Shown: positions 48,585 through 62,419 of the stretch, in pieces
Layout of the letters: each line of letters starts with the position of its first letter
Numbering within the stretch: position 1 is the first letter of the stretch
From: Epiperipatus broadwayi
Lineage: Eukaryota > Onychophora > Udeonychophora > Euonychophora > Peripatidae
Length of the DNA: 64,000 nt
NCBI GenBank assembly: GCA_028023455.1
Contig: JAQFVV010006256.1
Span: forward strand, 1,426,001-1,490,000
Direction of reading: 5' to 3'
Made by a program: the position numbers and the translations under genes
The notes under the pieces: model-generated
The model's database searches: none
What the model was told of the DNA's origin: nothing
Seen by the model: the letters and a program-made list of their open reading frames with translations, nothing else

Positions 48585-51500
48585 ACAACAGATTTCTAAT
48601 TAAACAATTAAACGTAAGTAAACTATTAATAAAGTGCAATATCAACTTCTTAAAATTATTAATATGAATATTGTTAAAATAAATATAAATATACCTTAAG
48701 AATGAAGTGTTAGAATATACTTACATTAAGTTTTTTTTTCATCTAAACATCTGTCGAATAACTAATCAATAAAAAATTAGGATCAAGTGTTAAAAATAAT
48801 ATAAGATAACTTTAATTGTTAGAGTATGGATTACAAAACCTAACCTAGAACTATATTACAATAAACATGCTGCTGAGTTAGGGCAGTCATCTTAATAAAA
48901 ATAGTATATGAAAATGGAATTTTTCAAATCTACATAGTATTCCAGTTTGAATGAACTTTTAAAAAAAAATCTGAAGAAAACTTAATTGGATATTATTTTA
49001 AATATAATGCATGATGAAACAAATTAAAAACTATTAGTAACTAAGTTATCAGATATTTTGATAAAAATAAGTGTAGTAAAGTGTAATTATTTTCACTTTG
49101 TTGTTCTTATAGTTGAATTTAAGATAGTTATTATTATATATATATATTGTAAATTTACTATTTAATTTAATATTACTATTCTTCAAACAAATATTTATAG
49201 ATATCAGAAAAAGACTAAAGATGTCAAAATGCATTTCTACTGAACTAGCTTCATCAGTTTCATTATCACTCATTTTTTATCCATTATATTTTATTATGAC
49301 TTAATCAATAAGATGTAAAGTTGTAAATTAAATTAATTTTTTCTGATTTACTTTAAGAATATAATTGCTTCAGTAAAGTTTATGATGTAGCTGTAAATAC
49401 TGAGAAAGTTATAAGGAAGTGAATTAAGTCAAATACTGTCAGCAATGACAATCTTTTGGTCTAATATGTTTTTAACTAGTTGGTCACTTGCTTTATAGCT
49501 CTGCATGTTCGAATTTAGTAGTTACAGTATTAAACTCAAGAGCTAATGAAAAATAAATATTGTTTAATCAATTTAGTTGATCTGATATGCACAATCTGTC
49601 ATGTTATTATTACAATGTCACTATTTGAGTAACTGACTCTAATATTATTAATTGTGTTTGAAGATTTGATATATTAAAATAAATGAAGACAGTTGTTTGT
49701 TACTTTTAGAATAATCAGCAATTTGATATTTCAATAATATAAATAAAACTTATAGAAAAGGAAAGAAAAAATTAAATATGTCAATATTTTTTCACTTATT
49801 TTTTCTTTTAAACTTTTTTTAAAATCTCTAAATCTAGTCATCCTCTCCTCTTTTTATTTTAGATAATATTAAAATTATTTCTATTTTCATTCTTAATTTT
49901 TTACATATATTTCTTTACTTTTTATTATGTATTTTTTATTTTATTTTTTAAATATATATATAATTTTTCCATGTCTTTGCTTTATAAAAATAAATTCCTG
50001 TTAATTGTCCATTAATTCTTGTTTTTTGTTTTTTTTTATTTTACCTCTAATTTTAGAGAACTATAACATTTATTTTTATTAAAATCTGTTTGACAACGTA
50101 ATCATACTTTTAATTTTTTTTTTTCATTTCCTCTATCTTCATTTAATATAATTTTTAAATATTTAAAACCATTAATCTAATCCAGTACTTCATTTTTATT
50201 TTAAGGTTTTTTATATAATTTCCTGTTTGAATAAGCTTCATATTCTTCCTATTTATTTTATAAGTAAAAATCATTTTTTAAATATTGCTTGTTAATTATT
50301 ATGTGAATATAGCTATATCGTTCTCAATCCTCAGAAATTTTTAATATACTGTACATGTGTGTGTATGTATAAAATGTTTTGTATGGAGTGCATTTTGTCA
50401 CAGAGAACAGCAATGATTGGAGTCTTTTGCTATATAGATTTGAATGAATACGGAAAAGAGACTGATATTAATAGAAACTATGACGTATTATAAAGAGCAG
50501 TAGAACAGATGTCTATTTAGCATTCCTCTACAAAAAAATAAAGACGAGGCAATATTCACTGAACTGAAATGATCAAATGCCAGAAAATAAAGACATCTTT
50601 TTTTATATATTGTTTTACTTCTGACTAAGAGTAGCTAGATACCCATTTACGGATTAAGGCTAAAAGGAAAATATTAACCTTGCTTGAAACCTGACAATTT
50701 TTGCAAGTTTCATCAAAAATAAAATTGCAGATAGTAACAATAATATGTGGAAGAATAACTACTATGCTATGAATCCTTCAATAGGAAAATAATGAGGGAT
50801 ATGCCAAAGAGATTAAAACTACAAAGAAGAAACAATAACCTTAAGATAAAAGTACAAAATATGTTATTCTTTCAATAAGTCAGGACGATTGTGTTGCTGA
50901 AAATAAAAAATAAATAAATAAATGTTAAAGCAGATTCATAATTAAGCCTGCAAATTCATTTTAGATAACAAAACATGCTTACATATATAACACATACTGA
51001 TAAGTGTAAAACCTAAACTCAGCAAACAAAAAAAATTACTGCAAGAATATATCATAAAGTAAACAAAACATAAAAGTAAACAAAATCTTATTTCAAAAAT
51101 ATTTTTATTTTTAAATAATGATGGTGATAAAATCACTGATTTTTTTTATTCTTAAGAATTGTGCTGTTTGAGTGAAATGTGCTTAGTTTGCAGTCTTTAT
51201 CAGAATGGAACATGTCTTGCTTCTTAAGTTGAATAGATCAAAATTATTTAGCAAATTAAGAATCACTATGAGCTCTTCTAGCTTAAATATCACCGAACTC
51301 AGAATCCACTATGACAAGTATATTAAAGAGCAAAAATTATGTTAAATTACTTCAATTCATCCAAACATTGATTAGAAGAAATATAATTTTTTATACTCTG
51401 AAGAATTTCATTTAAAATTATTAATTATACCTTTAATTTTTTGTTGTTGATGATTATTTTATTTATTGATTAAGTTAGTGAGAAAGAAGTTCAAAACAAG

Positions 51501-54500
51501 AAAGATGGATTAATTACAATTATCACAAATATGAAACAAGTAATAATATATTCTGGTTTTATAATCATGAAAACATCATAAATGATATAATATTGTGTTT
51601 ATTGTTTTCACAAAAATAATCATAAATTGTTTATAGTATAGTCAGAGTAATATTTTTAATATATTTCAAAGCTATATCTTTTATTGGTATAAATATGATG
51701 TGATTTAAAATGGTTTTTTCTTAAACAATCAGAAGTTTTTGTCCATAAACTATAAACCCAGAAATTCTGTAAGACATGTCAAACATGTCCTTCTTCCAAA
51801 CTTTTACATTTGACAATATACTCATATACTTATTATTCTTTATTGCCCATTTATTTTTCCACCCTTTGCTTATTTTCCTCCTAAAAAACTGTTTTATTAA
51901 TTCCATTATCTTGTCCTCATATTTCCCAATTTTGTTATAAAAATCTAAACAAAAAAATCATAAAATCTTCACTCTGTCACTCTCTTTTTCTTTACCCCCC
52001 CCTTTCATATAATTAATTTTGATTCTCTTTCAATATTTTACATTCAAAAAATAAATTATCTTTTTTTTTTCTTTCCTCTCAACATAAACTATATCTACAA
52101 TAATAATCTGTACTCCATTTTTGCTTTCTTTCTTTGTATCTAAAGCTTCTACTCTTATATCAAATAACACTAACCTTCTTTTAGGGGTTTCACATATTCT
52201 TACATATTTTATTTTATTTTTATTCTTATGCAACTCTAAGCTATTTTTTGTATTTAAATTTATTTCCATTAGTCTATTTCTTTTTTTCTTAACCAATCTA
52301 TCTGTTTCTTTTTCTACTTCTCCCTATTATTATGTATGTATAATATAATCTCTATACATTTATACCATTTCTTATATAAATACATTGTCTATCTATTGAC
52401 TTGCATTAAGTAAATAAAACATTTCTTATCCAATATGTTGACCATTCACACAATACAATCGAAAATTATTTTTACTAATCCATTTTTTTTCATATATTTT
52501 AATCTTTCAAGCATTTTAAATTTCCTTTTGACTTCCTTCTTAAAAAAAAAAGACATCCATCTCATTTGTGAATGAGAGCATTTGAGCAATTTTTGTTAAC
52601 TTATTATTTAGTAAGATATTATATAATAGGTAATTTCTGAAATATAAATTATGACAATATAAGGTTTACAAAGCTTGTTTCAGGGGAATCTTTATTAGAT
52701 ATGTCAAGCTCCAACATCATTATCCACAAATCAAAATAGACAAATTTTATGTATATTAAGTAGAATTCATTAGCATTATTTCAAAGTATGCAAGTTATAT
52801 TGCCATAATTCACATTTCAGAATTTCTATTATTTAATATATCTTACTTAAATGATGGACTAATAAAGGACATTTAAAAATTTATTTATAATTATTATAAT
52901 TTAATAATGTACTAATAAATAATAATAAACTTCCACTTGGGTAAATGAGTCTGGCAATTTTAACTACAAAAAAAAAAAAAGGAGGAAGATAAACTGCTCT
53001 AGAAATGAGTTTTGCAAAGCAATCTGTCAAGCACAAATATGTTGACATATAAACATGAGATTTTATGCTATTATCTTTTATTTTTTTCAGCAAAAAAAAA
53101 CTTCTTTTTGAAATATTTCAACACCATGTTTAATTGTAGCTTTCAATTGTATTATATTTTTTGTCAATGTAAGAAATCACTATTACATCTTTTCAGAATG
53201 TCTTGGAGATAATTCTTGTTATTAAAACAGAAATATCTCAGTGTTATTCTGAAGACATTATATAAAAAATATGTTATGAGAATATTTAATTCAGTTGGTG
53301 AGATTTATATAAAAGGTAATTAACTAAATTTCTACATGATTAGAATATATTTGTGAATGTTATTATTTATTGTGTAAAAGGCAATATATTAATAACTGTA
53401 TTTTATCAAATAAATAACTACCCTATAGATATATATATATTAATGTTTATTAAGATTAATAAAAAATATGAAATTGATTATAATTTTTGCATGTCTAGAA
53501 TGTAATTATTATGTATGTTTGTTAATTATATAGAACACATTGAATAGTTGAATGTTTTAATTTTTACATTTTGAAAAAAAGTGAAATCTGATTTATATAA
53601 ACTGCTTAAATCTCCTTTTTTAATATATTGTATTAATAAAATATAAATAAATACAAATAAAGAATTTCAAAAAACATTGTAAAATTACAACTATTCAAAG
53701 ATTGAATTAAAAAGAGAATATTTGGTATATAGAACAAACATTGCAGAAAGCTAAATGAATTTTGACAAAAGATGAAAAGGTACGAAATTTTGAAACGTAG
53801 TCATAATTTAAATCCGTTAAAAAAATGAAGTTTCAGAAATCAAATGTCCAAAGTCGAGATATGTATGTACTGATTTAATGTTTAGAACAAGACAGAAGCT
53901 TGTAGAAATTGATCTGGAGTGAAATGCATTCTTACCAGATGATTAATAATGGTTATATATTTATTCAGTTATATGCGATAGGCAACTAACAATATCCCTT
54001 AGCGTTCGAGGGAACCCAGTTTTAAAAACAATATCTTTTAATCTCCAGTTTTAAATAGAGATTTTTAAGAAATAAAAATAAAAAAGTGACGAGTAAGATT
54101 TTAAAAATAAATTCATTTTCTTATTCTTATGATAATTGACTTGGTTGATAAATTATTTGATTGTGACGTGATAAGTGCTTTTTGATAAGCTAATGGGTGA
54201 ATTAGATTAAAAGAATATTAATTGCTTACTGAAAAATAATCGGGAAACCTTTGCATAATGCAAAAATGTCACTTGACCGTTATACACATGCACACACAGA
54301 TATTGGTAGATTGCTAGCTAGAGATTATAATTTAAAAAGTATGATTGTATGCCAGAAAGCATACAGATTATTTATTTGCATATTTTTATTTCAACTATAA
54401 TATTCATTATTTTTGCTAAAGCCATAGTTTAAATTTTTTATTTAATTAAAAATAAAATTCTTTAAAATTGTAATTATTTTCAGTTTATTAATTTCTATTG

Positions 54501-55479
54501 TTTTTGTAGTTCATATCAGGTTTATATATTATTATAAAACTATGATTAGATTTAATTCTAAAATTTATGCAAATAGAAGATCTATGCATACTATAGAATC
54601 CCTTTCTCTCTAATTTCTGTATTATAAAAATTCTAACATGCTTAGCATATCATTTCCATAATTAAAATTTGATAAAATTTCTTTATTATTCTATTAAGTT
54701 ACATTTTTCATAGATTTTTTTTTTTTTACCGGCAATTATTTAAAAGATGATTAATCAAGGATTAATTAGAATAATTCTAATAAGCTGTTTATTAATAACC
54801 TTTTATAGATTTATTTTTTTAATATTAGTAGTTAAATAATCTAGTACACCACCATAAGATTTGGAGTCAAATCTATTTTGTGTATGTGTAATAATATAAA
54901 AAATAACAACTGCATAGTTATCAAACAAGGCACTACATGAAAAGGTGAATATTTTTCATTGGAATAATGATAATTTTGTACAAAGTTTGTTTGATACAAA
55001 TATTTATTCTAGCATAGGTAAAAGATAAAAGAGTCGTTAAATAGCTCATTAAAAAGGCAAAGACATTTCCAAAAGTCTCTAGAAAAATGATGAAGCTGTA
55101 TATATATTATTTAATAGACTAATTAAATACCTATTTACTGGTTGATAAATAGTACTTAGCATTGGATGAAAGCAAGTAATTGATAAAAAATAAAGTTTGA
55201 ATTTATTCTTGAATGAATGACTACTAGAATATATTAAGAAAATATATTATTTTGCAATAAAAAAAGTTGTTTATTTACTGAAAAAATATCAATTATTTAA
55301 CAAAAAAAAAGTACATCACGTGATCACTATTTCTTATACTATTGTATAGAGAGTTTTCCCTGTTTTAAAAAAGTGCATCAATGACAAAATATATAGTGCA
55401 GAACTTCCATGTATGAAAAATAATTTACCCCAATTTTATAGTTTCAAATTCTAATTTCAGTGATTACTTTTTTTTTTCT
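48585..55479. other. Seven kb of AT-rich DNA without an identifiable gene
   Basis: Strong T-richness on the plus strand at 49.79-50.30 and 51.95-52.56 kb. A 61-codon minus frame (51906-51721) contains FFRRKISKGWKNKWAIKNN and VKVWKK, vaguely like the spacer-to-RNase-H part of I-type LINEs, but this is too weak to call. A short minus frame at 49049-49273 starts MSDNETDEASSVEMHFD and then becomes low-complexity. Confidence 0.45.
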
Positions 55480-56165
55480 TTTTAAAACATAATCCAATTT
55501 CATACTTTCATTTGGTAGACTTGCTACTATATATAGTTTTATTTTTGAAATTTTATTTCTTACAAATTTGCATTTGGGTTCATACCTGCAAATGATATAT
55601 TATGTAGCTCTCATTTAAAATATTTATTGTCATTGGCTACATTTTGTTTTCATTTATTTGATATACATTTTGTGCATGGATTATATCTTGTTCTTTTTTA
55701 GTTGACCCCCCCCCCATTTGATAGATTTATTGCTATGAAAGATTTTATTTTTGGAATTTTGTAGGGATTTTATTTGACCTTACATTTGTAATTGATTTAT
55801 ATATTTTGCATTCGATTAAAATTCCTACCATCTTGAACTGCCTTTTGCTTTTTCCAATATACATTTTGTGAATGGACTACTTTTTATTTTCTTTTATTTA
55901 ATATACATTTTTTACTGAAAAATATATTATTTTCTTTGTTTTATTTAATATGTACCTTGTAGCAATAAATTCAAGAATAAATGCAGAAATTTTTTATGGA
56001 TTTGCTTTTTTTGTATATATTTTATTTATCATTGATGTATTTTTATTTGTTAAATAAGTGACATTCTTTTAGCAAATAAATTATTAGTTGCATTGCAAAA
56101 TATATTATTTTCTTGTTTTATTTAATATCCACTTGTAACCATAAAGTGAAGGGAAAATGTGGACA
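55480..56165. repeat. Diverged tandem repeats, period about 180-205 bp
   Basis: Recurring blocks: TAGACTTGCTA / TAGATTTATTGCTA then TTTTATTTTTGRAATTTT (55.51 and 55.72 kb), TACATTTTGTGMATGGA (55.67 and 55.86 kb), and AATATATTATTTTCTT then TTTATTTAATAT (55.92 and 56.10 kb). Old satellite-like array, boundaries approximate. Confidence 0.5.
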
Positions 56166-56284
56166 TTTTTTTTAATCGAATAGTTATTTTTATATTCATT
56201 ACTAAGTATTATGTAACTGTCTTAAAGGTATAAACCACAAAATACATTAACATCATAAAATTCTAACTCTAACAACTAAATAAA

Positions 56285-56370
56285 TTTTCAAATTTTATTT
56301 AATCAGGATTTGAATTCAAGTCATGGGCATTCTGATGTATAATCCTAACATTTTCCAATCCTATGAGATA
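56285..56370 (-). mobile_element. Possible decayed tRNA-derived SINE
   Basis: On the minus strand, GAATTCAAATCC resembles a B box about 50 nt after a degenerate A-box-like AGGATTGGAAAATG. A pyrimidine-rich stretch flanks it. No target-site duplication was found. Low confidence. Confidence 0.3.
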
Positions 56371-57742
56371 CACATTATTTTTTTTCTTTAAACATGGATG
56401 ATCACATGTAAATCATTTATCTTAGAATGATACTTGTTATAATGCTTGAAAATATGTGTATTACTGACAAAATGAATCTATAATACCTTTCTTGTTTAAT
56501 TACTTTAAATATTAATATCAAATTTAATTATAATAATTCATGTTAGAAATAGTATTCCAGAACCATCCAGTGTAAAATTGAGTTATCAGCAAGTGACTGA
56601 TGCTTCCAGCAAATATGCAGATTAATTTTTTACTATTTATTTTCATCGGTGAGAAAATGCATTTAGAATTTTTCTTTACTTATTAAAGAAAAAGAAGTAG
56701 TTTTAATTGTCAAGTAATTACTCAAGCTTATGTTAGATAGCTATGGAGTAGAGCAATGAAGTGAATTACTGTTTCTAATGCTAATGTTGAAAGTAAACTG
56801 AGATGGCATGTATTTTCCTATTTAATACAATATTTACATTTAGTTTACTGGTGAATAATGGCAACAGTTATGGAGGTCAAACATTTCTGATTCAATTCCT
56901 GACTTAAGTGAGACTAAATATATATGACATTACATTATGGAAAATGGATATTGAAAGAAAAAATAAAGGATATAAAAAGATGAGTTGGAGAAATAAAATT
57001 GTTGGATTTTAAAAAGAAAAAAATTTAAATAGAGAACAGAAAATGTAAGGAATAGAACAACTGGAAGTGAATAGTAGTCAAAATTGACTTCACAATAATG
57101 ATTTTGTTTTAATATAATTTGTGCTACAATAATCATGAGAAATTTCTAATTAGCTTTAAAATCTTTCAGCCTGAAGAATCTCAGAGCCTCTTATAAAAAG
57201 GAAACCAAATAATAAATAACATTAATGTTATTAATGCACTGAAGCACTCTATGCGGTTAATGCAGTGATAAAATGTTAAATATAACAGATAAAGACTCAT
57301 GGATTTTTCTGTGGCTAAATGTTGCAAAATGCTTAAATAACTAACCGTTTGATTTTTTTTTTTTTAATGGAAGACATGGATAAATTGTCTAATGATTATT
57401 TGTGCATTGTATATTCTTTAGAATATAATGTCTTCTGGTGAATACCTATCATCATTTATGAAAACTAATAGTTAAATAACATCAATAATTTTTACTTAAA
57501 TTATTTAGAATGTATACATAACATTTTTAATTTGCATAAAAATGTAAATGAACAGTGCATTAAAAATTGAAATAAATCTATTTGAAATCATATAGTATAG
57601 AAAATCTAAATAAATAATTGAGAATTTAGATATGAATGATGTTATAATTTTCCATTATTTATAAATTCTAAATGCTAATGGATTGCTTTAAAAATAAACA
57701 TGCTTGATATAAATACTGCATTGAAATTTTTATGTAAAATAT
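56371..57742. other. AT-rich intergenic DNA, no gene seen
   Basis: Nothing recognisable. Confidence 0.5.
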
Positions 57743-57811
57743 TGTGTATTAGTTGTATAAGATGGAGTAAATAATTGAAGTAGCTTGAAAGTTTGGGTTC
57801 TAATACCTTTT
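57743..57811 (+). repeat. FB1 foldback half copy
   Basis: GTGTATTAGTTGTATAAGATGG through CTTGAAAGTTTGGGTTCTAA matches the right arm of the FB1 elements at 15.8 and 48.5 kb. The left arm is absent. Confidence 0.7.
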
Positions 57812-58219
57812 AACTAATAGCATTGTTTTTAAAATTATAATCTGTTTGAATATCAGCTTTTTGATAGATCTTAATTTTTATCAGATTACAGAAGAAAAAG
57901 CAACCTAATCTAAAAAAAAAAAAAAAAAATCTAAAAGTGAAAACAAAAAAGAATAAACAAAAAAGATATTAATCAGTAAAACTCTCTCCCATACACATTC
58001 ACAATAGTTAATAATAAATATAAATCTTTTAACAAATATCTACTTGCTATTCACATCAAAAAATATATTATTTCATTTACTATAAGTAAATTATATTATG
58101 AAATCTGAAGAGTCAGTTAAACTATTAAAAAGATATGGTCAGGACTGACTCAAAGGTAATGAATGATTTAAACATTTTCATTTACATTGCTCTTTTATCC
58201 TGAAGCTGACTTGATCTGC

Positions 58220-58301
58220 AATTTTTTCTGATGACAAAAAAAAAAAAAAGGCCTCAATTTTTTCTGATGACAAAAAAAAAGGCCTCAATTTTTCTGATGA
58301 C
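58220..58301. repeat. Short tandem repeat, 2.5 units of ~31-36 bp
   Basis: Unit AATTTTTTCTGATGAC + A-run + GGCCTC repeats twice, then a third partial copy. Copies differ mainly in A-run length. Confidence 0.85.
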
Positions 58302-58835
58302 CATTGAAAAAAGATTTCGTTTAAATGAAAATTTCATTTGGAAATAAAAACAATGATAAATTTCTATATAATTTTATCAAATATTGTACAAGATTTTATT
58401 ATAGACTTAAGTTTTTTAATTTTTTCCACTTTATCAGCTTGATACCTCTTGAATTCTGAACAACCTTGAGCTACTTGGTTATTCTATTAGAGTACAGAGC
58501 CAGCCCAAAATATTATTAATGTATTGGTTAGCATTCATAAGAATATGCCATTTATCTTTACAGTAATGAAAGGTGTAGAGTTTTTATCTACAATCAATGT
58601 ATTTTAACTCATCTCATAAACCAAATCCTGTAATCTGTATCCTACAGCTAACATTTTCTTGATCTTATTTATTAATAAACATTGAATAAGTAGCTGATTA
58701 GATATGAGGTGCTATCTAAAAAAGTTCTGAGTTTTCTTATATCTGCTTCTGAAATTTAAGCCTTATTTGAATTCAAAATGCATATCTGGATGAAACAGAT
58801 TAAAAGAATTACCCATTCATCATTTGACTTTAAAT
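58302..58835. other. AT-rich intergenic DNA, no gene seen
   Basis: Nothing recognisable. Confidence 0.5.
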
Positions 58836-59040
58836 ACTAATAATTTTAAATGCACATAAATGATTTTACTGCTGATCAAATATGTAATGTTTAGCAATAT
58901 AAATACTTCAAGTAACAATCACATCTGAATATGTTACTAGAACTATTTGCAAACAGATTCTAAAGAATTATTTTAAAGTAAACTCGCAAATACTTTTACT
59001 CTTTGTATGTCAATTCCTATCCATTTTGTCTGCTAAAAAA
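58836..59040 (+). repeat. Repeat F, unit 1 (period ~351 bp)
   Basis: From AATACTAATAATTTTAA through GATCAAATATGTA and CTCGCAAATAC to ATCCATTTTGTC. Unit 2 repeats it in the same order 351 bp later. Confidence 0.75.
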
Positions 59041-59186
59041 GATATCCTCTTTTACCTGGCCTTCAACTATATATATTGTAAATAAATCAAGCATTGATAG
59101 TTGAAAAGGCTAAAACTTTATATTAGAGGTAATTAGTTTACAAATCAATCAAGTCAGCTTACCACTTCAAATATTAATTTAAATTA

Positions 59187-59390
59187 AATACTAATAGTTT
59201 TAAGCATGTAAATGATTTTTACTAATGATCAAATATGTATTGTTTAAGAATAAAAAATACTTCATGGGACAAACTTATCTGATTAAGTTACTAGAATAAA
59301 TTGCAAACTGATTTTAAAGAACCATTTTATAATAAACTTGCAAATACATTTACCTTTTTGTATATCAATGCCAATCCATTTTGTCCTAAA
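59187..59390 (+). repeat. Repeat F, unit 2
   Basis: Direct copy of 58836-59040 with scattered substitutions and small indels. The interval between the units contains TTGATAGTTGAAAAGGCTAAAAC, which also recurs (inverted) in unit 3. Confidence 0.75.
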
Positions 59391-59454
59391 ATATTTTATC
59401 TTTATATATTGATGTAAATCCATTTTGTCTTATATTCTTAACCATTACATATTG

Positions 59455-59697
59455 ATCAGCAGTAAAAATCATTTATGTGCAATTAAAATTATTAGTATTT
59501 ATTTTAAATTACTATTCAAATTGGTAAGCTGGGTTGATTGATTTGTAAAGCTAATCTAAAGTTTTAGCCTTTTCAGCTATCAATATTTCAATATAGACAA
59601 TCAGAGGTCAGAATGAATTAGCATTGATATACAAAAGGGTAAAAGTATTTTCAAATTTATTTTAAAATAATTCTTTAGAATTTGCTTGCAATTTTTG
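59455..59697 (-). repeat. Repeat F, unit 3 (inverted)
   Basis: Its reverse complement reads through GAATTATTTTAAAATAAA, TTTGTATATCAATGC, AGCTGAAAAGGCTAAAAC and CAGCTTACC to ACTGCTGATCAA. It spans the junction region between units 1 and 2, so the inverted unit is circularly shifted relative to them. Confidence 0.7.
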
Positions 59698-61495
59698 TGT
59701 TATTTGTGATTGTCCATGATCATATGACTTTTCACTTCTTATTTGTAAAGAAATCTTAAAATAGTAATATTATTATATTTCTGTTATTTATATACATCTA
59801 ATTTACAGCATATTAATTTCTGTATTATATTTTAACTTTAATAATTACATTCAAATGAAATAATAGAAAAATTTAAAATGTCAGACTAATAAATACATAA
59901 ATAATCATCAGAAATAGTCACTTAAAAATTGGTCTGCTCATTTCAATCCCAAGACACAAAAAGTAGAAAGCAAGAAAATAAACAAAAGACACTATATATA
60001 AGTTATGCAATGACTGTATAAACCAATACATAAATCATCAATATGTCTGACTATAGAACATGCTGGTTTATTATTTTGTTTATTTGATATTTAACTTGTG
60101 CAATACAAGTTTTCTTTCTGAAAAACTTCAATACTGTTTAATAGCAAGTCATCATTGTATTCTATCCTCAGCCATATCTTTCCACTAAAACAATCAATAT
60201 TGCACTTTTATAATATCTTTGAGTCAATATTTATAATGTAAATGAGAATTGTGCATCTTATGAAAATTAAGCTCAAGTTCACTATGAAAATTTTTTTTAG
60301 AAAGTTTTATATTATTCATTTTACATTTACATTTCAATGATGATATACATGATTTTACAGTAATGGACTGCAGTATCTAATCCAGCAAAGTGAACTTATA
60401 ATCTTGCTATTATATTTTTACAATTTTATGGAATAAACTTAAATGAAATTTTCCTTATGCCTTTATATTATGGCAATAGGAGGTCTTCCATAAATGAATT
60501 ATAAAATAATTTTACTCCAATAAACATCACATGATCACCATTTCCTGTGCTTGCTCATAACCTGTTATTAAAACAGGCCTGTTTTAATAATTTTACTATG
60601 ATGAAATACCCAATTTTTTATTGTTAAAGGCTGCAGTCACATATTCAAGTCTCTGCTGTTTTTCAAAGGTTGCTAATTTTTTCCCTTTCATTGGTGGCTA
60701 AATAAAGGACTTAATTTTTTGGATATTAATTTTTAAATTAAAGTCTTTGTATGTTTTATACCAAACATTAAGTACATTCTGAAGATTTCCTCATGAATTG
60801 GAAAAAGTAACCAAATAAACCTAGAATTCAAAAAGATGAAACGAATGTTTTAGCTTTTAATCAATTCAAGTTAAATAAAGGTGGAGCTAGTACATATCTT
60901 TGAACTAGCTTTTATTTCAAATGCCCCAGATTTTCTTTTTGTACTAAAATACTTCCTTTCAAACATTGACACAGATGTGTTTGATTATTTGAATTAAATA
61001 TTTAAATCATTCTTTTATTTCTGACACTTTTCCTACATTTATACATTTATCTGACAACAAAAATTATATCGATAGTGCTTTTTGATTATCTAAATTACAG
61101 TGAGTCTTTGATAACTATTCATCTAAGACTAGATCCAACTTATTCAATAAATTTCCTGAAAGTATTTTTGCTATAGTGGATAATAATGATATTATCATAA
61201 TAATTATTTATACTTTCAAATAGCCTTTTAAGCTAATTGTGCATATGCTTTGTGAGTGTTAATAATAAATGAATACTTTCTCACCAATACAAGATATAGT
61301 ATTTATGGAGGAATAAAAGAAATCCTCTTATTCCTATGACTCAAATGCTTATTTATGAGCAAATCTGAAGTACTGGCAAGTAAAGCGTGAGGATGGAACC
61401 ATCACTTTAAACTACTATATACGATGTCTGAATGAATGACGTGGGTGAAATTGTCTAGAATTTACTAAACGTCATTCCAAATGAAACTTAATCAT
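59698..61495. other. AT-rich intergenic DNA with one perfect short palindrome
   Basis: No gene recognised. 60565-60590 is a 26-bp perfect palindrome without loop: TTATTAAAACAGG followed by its complement. Confidence 0.55.
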
Positions 61496-61621
61496 ATGTA
61501 AATAAGCATTTATTTTATATAGCGTATGTTTACAATTGTATACACAATTATCTTAAAAGGCTGATATTTAAATGTATACAATTGTAAACATACGCTATAT
61601 AAAATAAATGCTTATTTACAT
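61496..61621. repeat. Perfect 48-bp-arm inverted repeat
   Basis: 61496-61543 and 61574-61621 are exact reverse complements with a 30-bp spacer. The arms begin and end ATGTAAATAAGC / GCTTATTTACAT. No mismatch at all, unlike the older foldbacks in the window. Confidence 0.95.
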
Positions 61622-62209
61622 AATAATTATTGTAATATTATATAATACATTTGCTTTTAAAAATTGAAATAGTAAAAGCATTTTTAAGGTAATATATCAT
61701 ATTGTAGTGTGCATTAAAACTGGATACAAATACTTGCATTAAAACTGACCATGAAAAGACATGAGAAAGTTTTATAATATTAATTTCTTTTTGTAGTAAT
61801 CAATAGGTTTATATTAGTACAATATCTTTTATGTAATTACAGCAAACTAAACAAATTCTAAGATAAAATAAATTAGAATCAAATACAGAGTTATTTAATT
61901 AAATAAAAATAAAGTTTAATTGATTCTAAATATTTTGCTATTTTATTAAATAGTAATTAATTATATATTTTATATAAAAGGATTTAACTACAAAATTATA
62001 AGCTTTAACTCAGATTAAAATGTAATAATGGATATATGAAGATGGTGTAGAGAAAAGCTTTCACAAAATACATTTTTAAACAGTATGTGCTTAGCTGTCT
62101 TTTGACTACTAGAAGTCATAGATGTAGCATAAGTTGGGAGGTTGGAGTGGTTTATATATATGCTGTTATTGCTAATTTACATGAAATTTAAATATGAAAA
62201 TTAATTTGA
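61622..62209. other. AT-rich intergenic DNA, no gene seen
   Basis: Nothing recognisable before the PLE fragment. Confidence 0.5.
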
Positions 62210-62400
62210 TAGAATAGGCCATCTCTTATATATGGGTATGCACAATTTCTTTGTTTTTTTTTCATCTGAGATATGCCACGCCTCTTTAATCTTTAGTTTA
62301 ATGTCACTGCAGTCAATGTACACATTGTTGATAGATGAAGGAACAAAGGGATGACCAGTTGTAGAGAAATTTTTGAAAAATATTGAATGTTGTTCTAACT
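62210..62400 (-). pseudogene. Penelope-like element endonuclease C-terminal fragment
   Basis: The minus frame reads FSTTGHPFVPSSINNVYIDC and then KLKIKEAWHISDE. The G-H-x-(F/I)...(V/I)-x-x...K-x-x-E-A-W-x-I pattern is that of the C-terminal part of the GIY-YIG endonuclease module of Penelope-like elements, where the Glu belongs to the active site. It lies immediately left of the palindrome at 62420-63440. The upstream piece of the same element, same strand, lies immediately to the right of that palindrome, so one PLE was split by the insertion. Confidence 0.6.
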
Positions 62401-62419
62401 TTATTATATAGATATGTAT

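Noticed and set aside
49225-49262. CTGATGA...GAAA on the minus strand as a hammerhead core
   Set aside because: No helix II pairing in the 13-nt gap and no helix III or cleavage triplet.
51721-51906. LINE RNase H-proximal region on the minus strand
   Set aside because: Only a loose Trp/Lys pattern; no adjacent RT or RNase H motif. Too weak to call.
58220-58310. Three CTGATGA motifs in tandem as repeated ribozymes
   Set aside because: Only A-runs and GGCCTC follow; no GAA with paired helices. It is a plain short tandem repeat.
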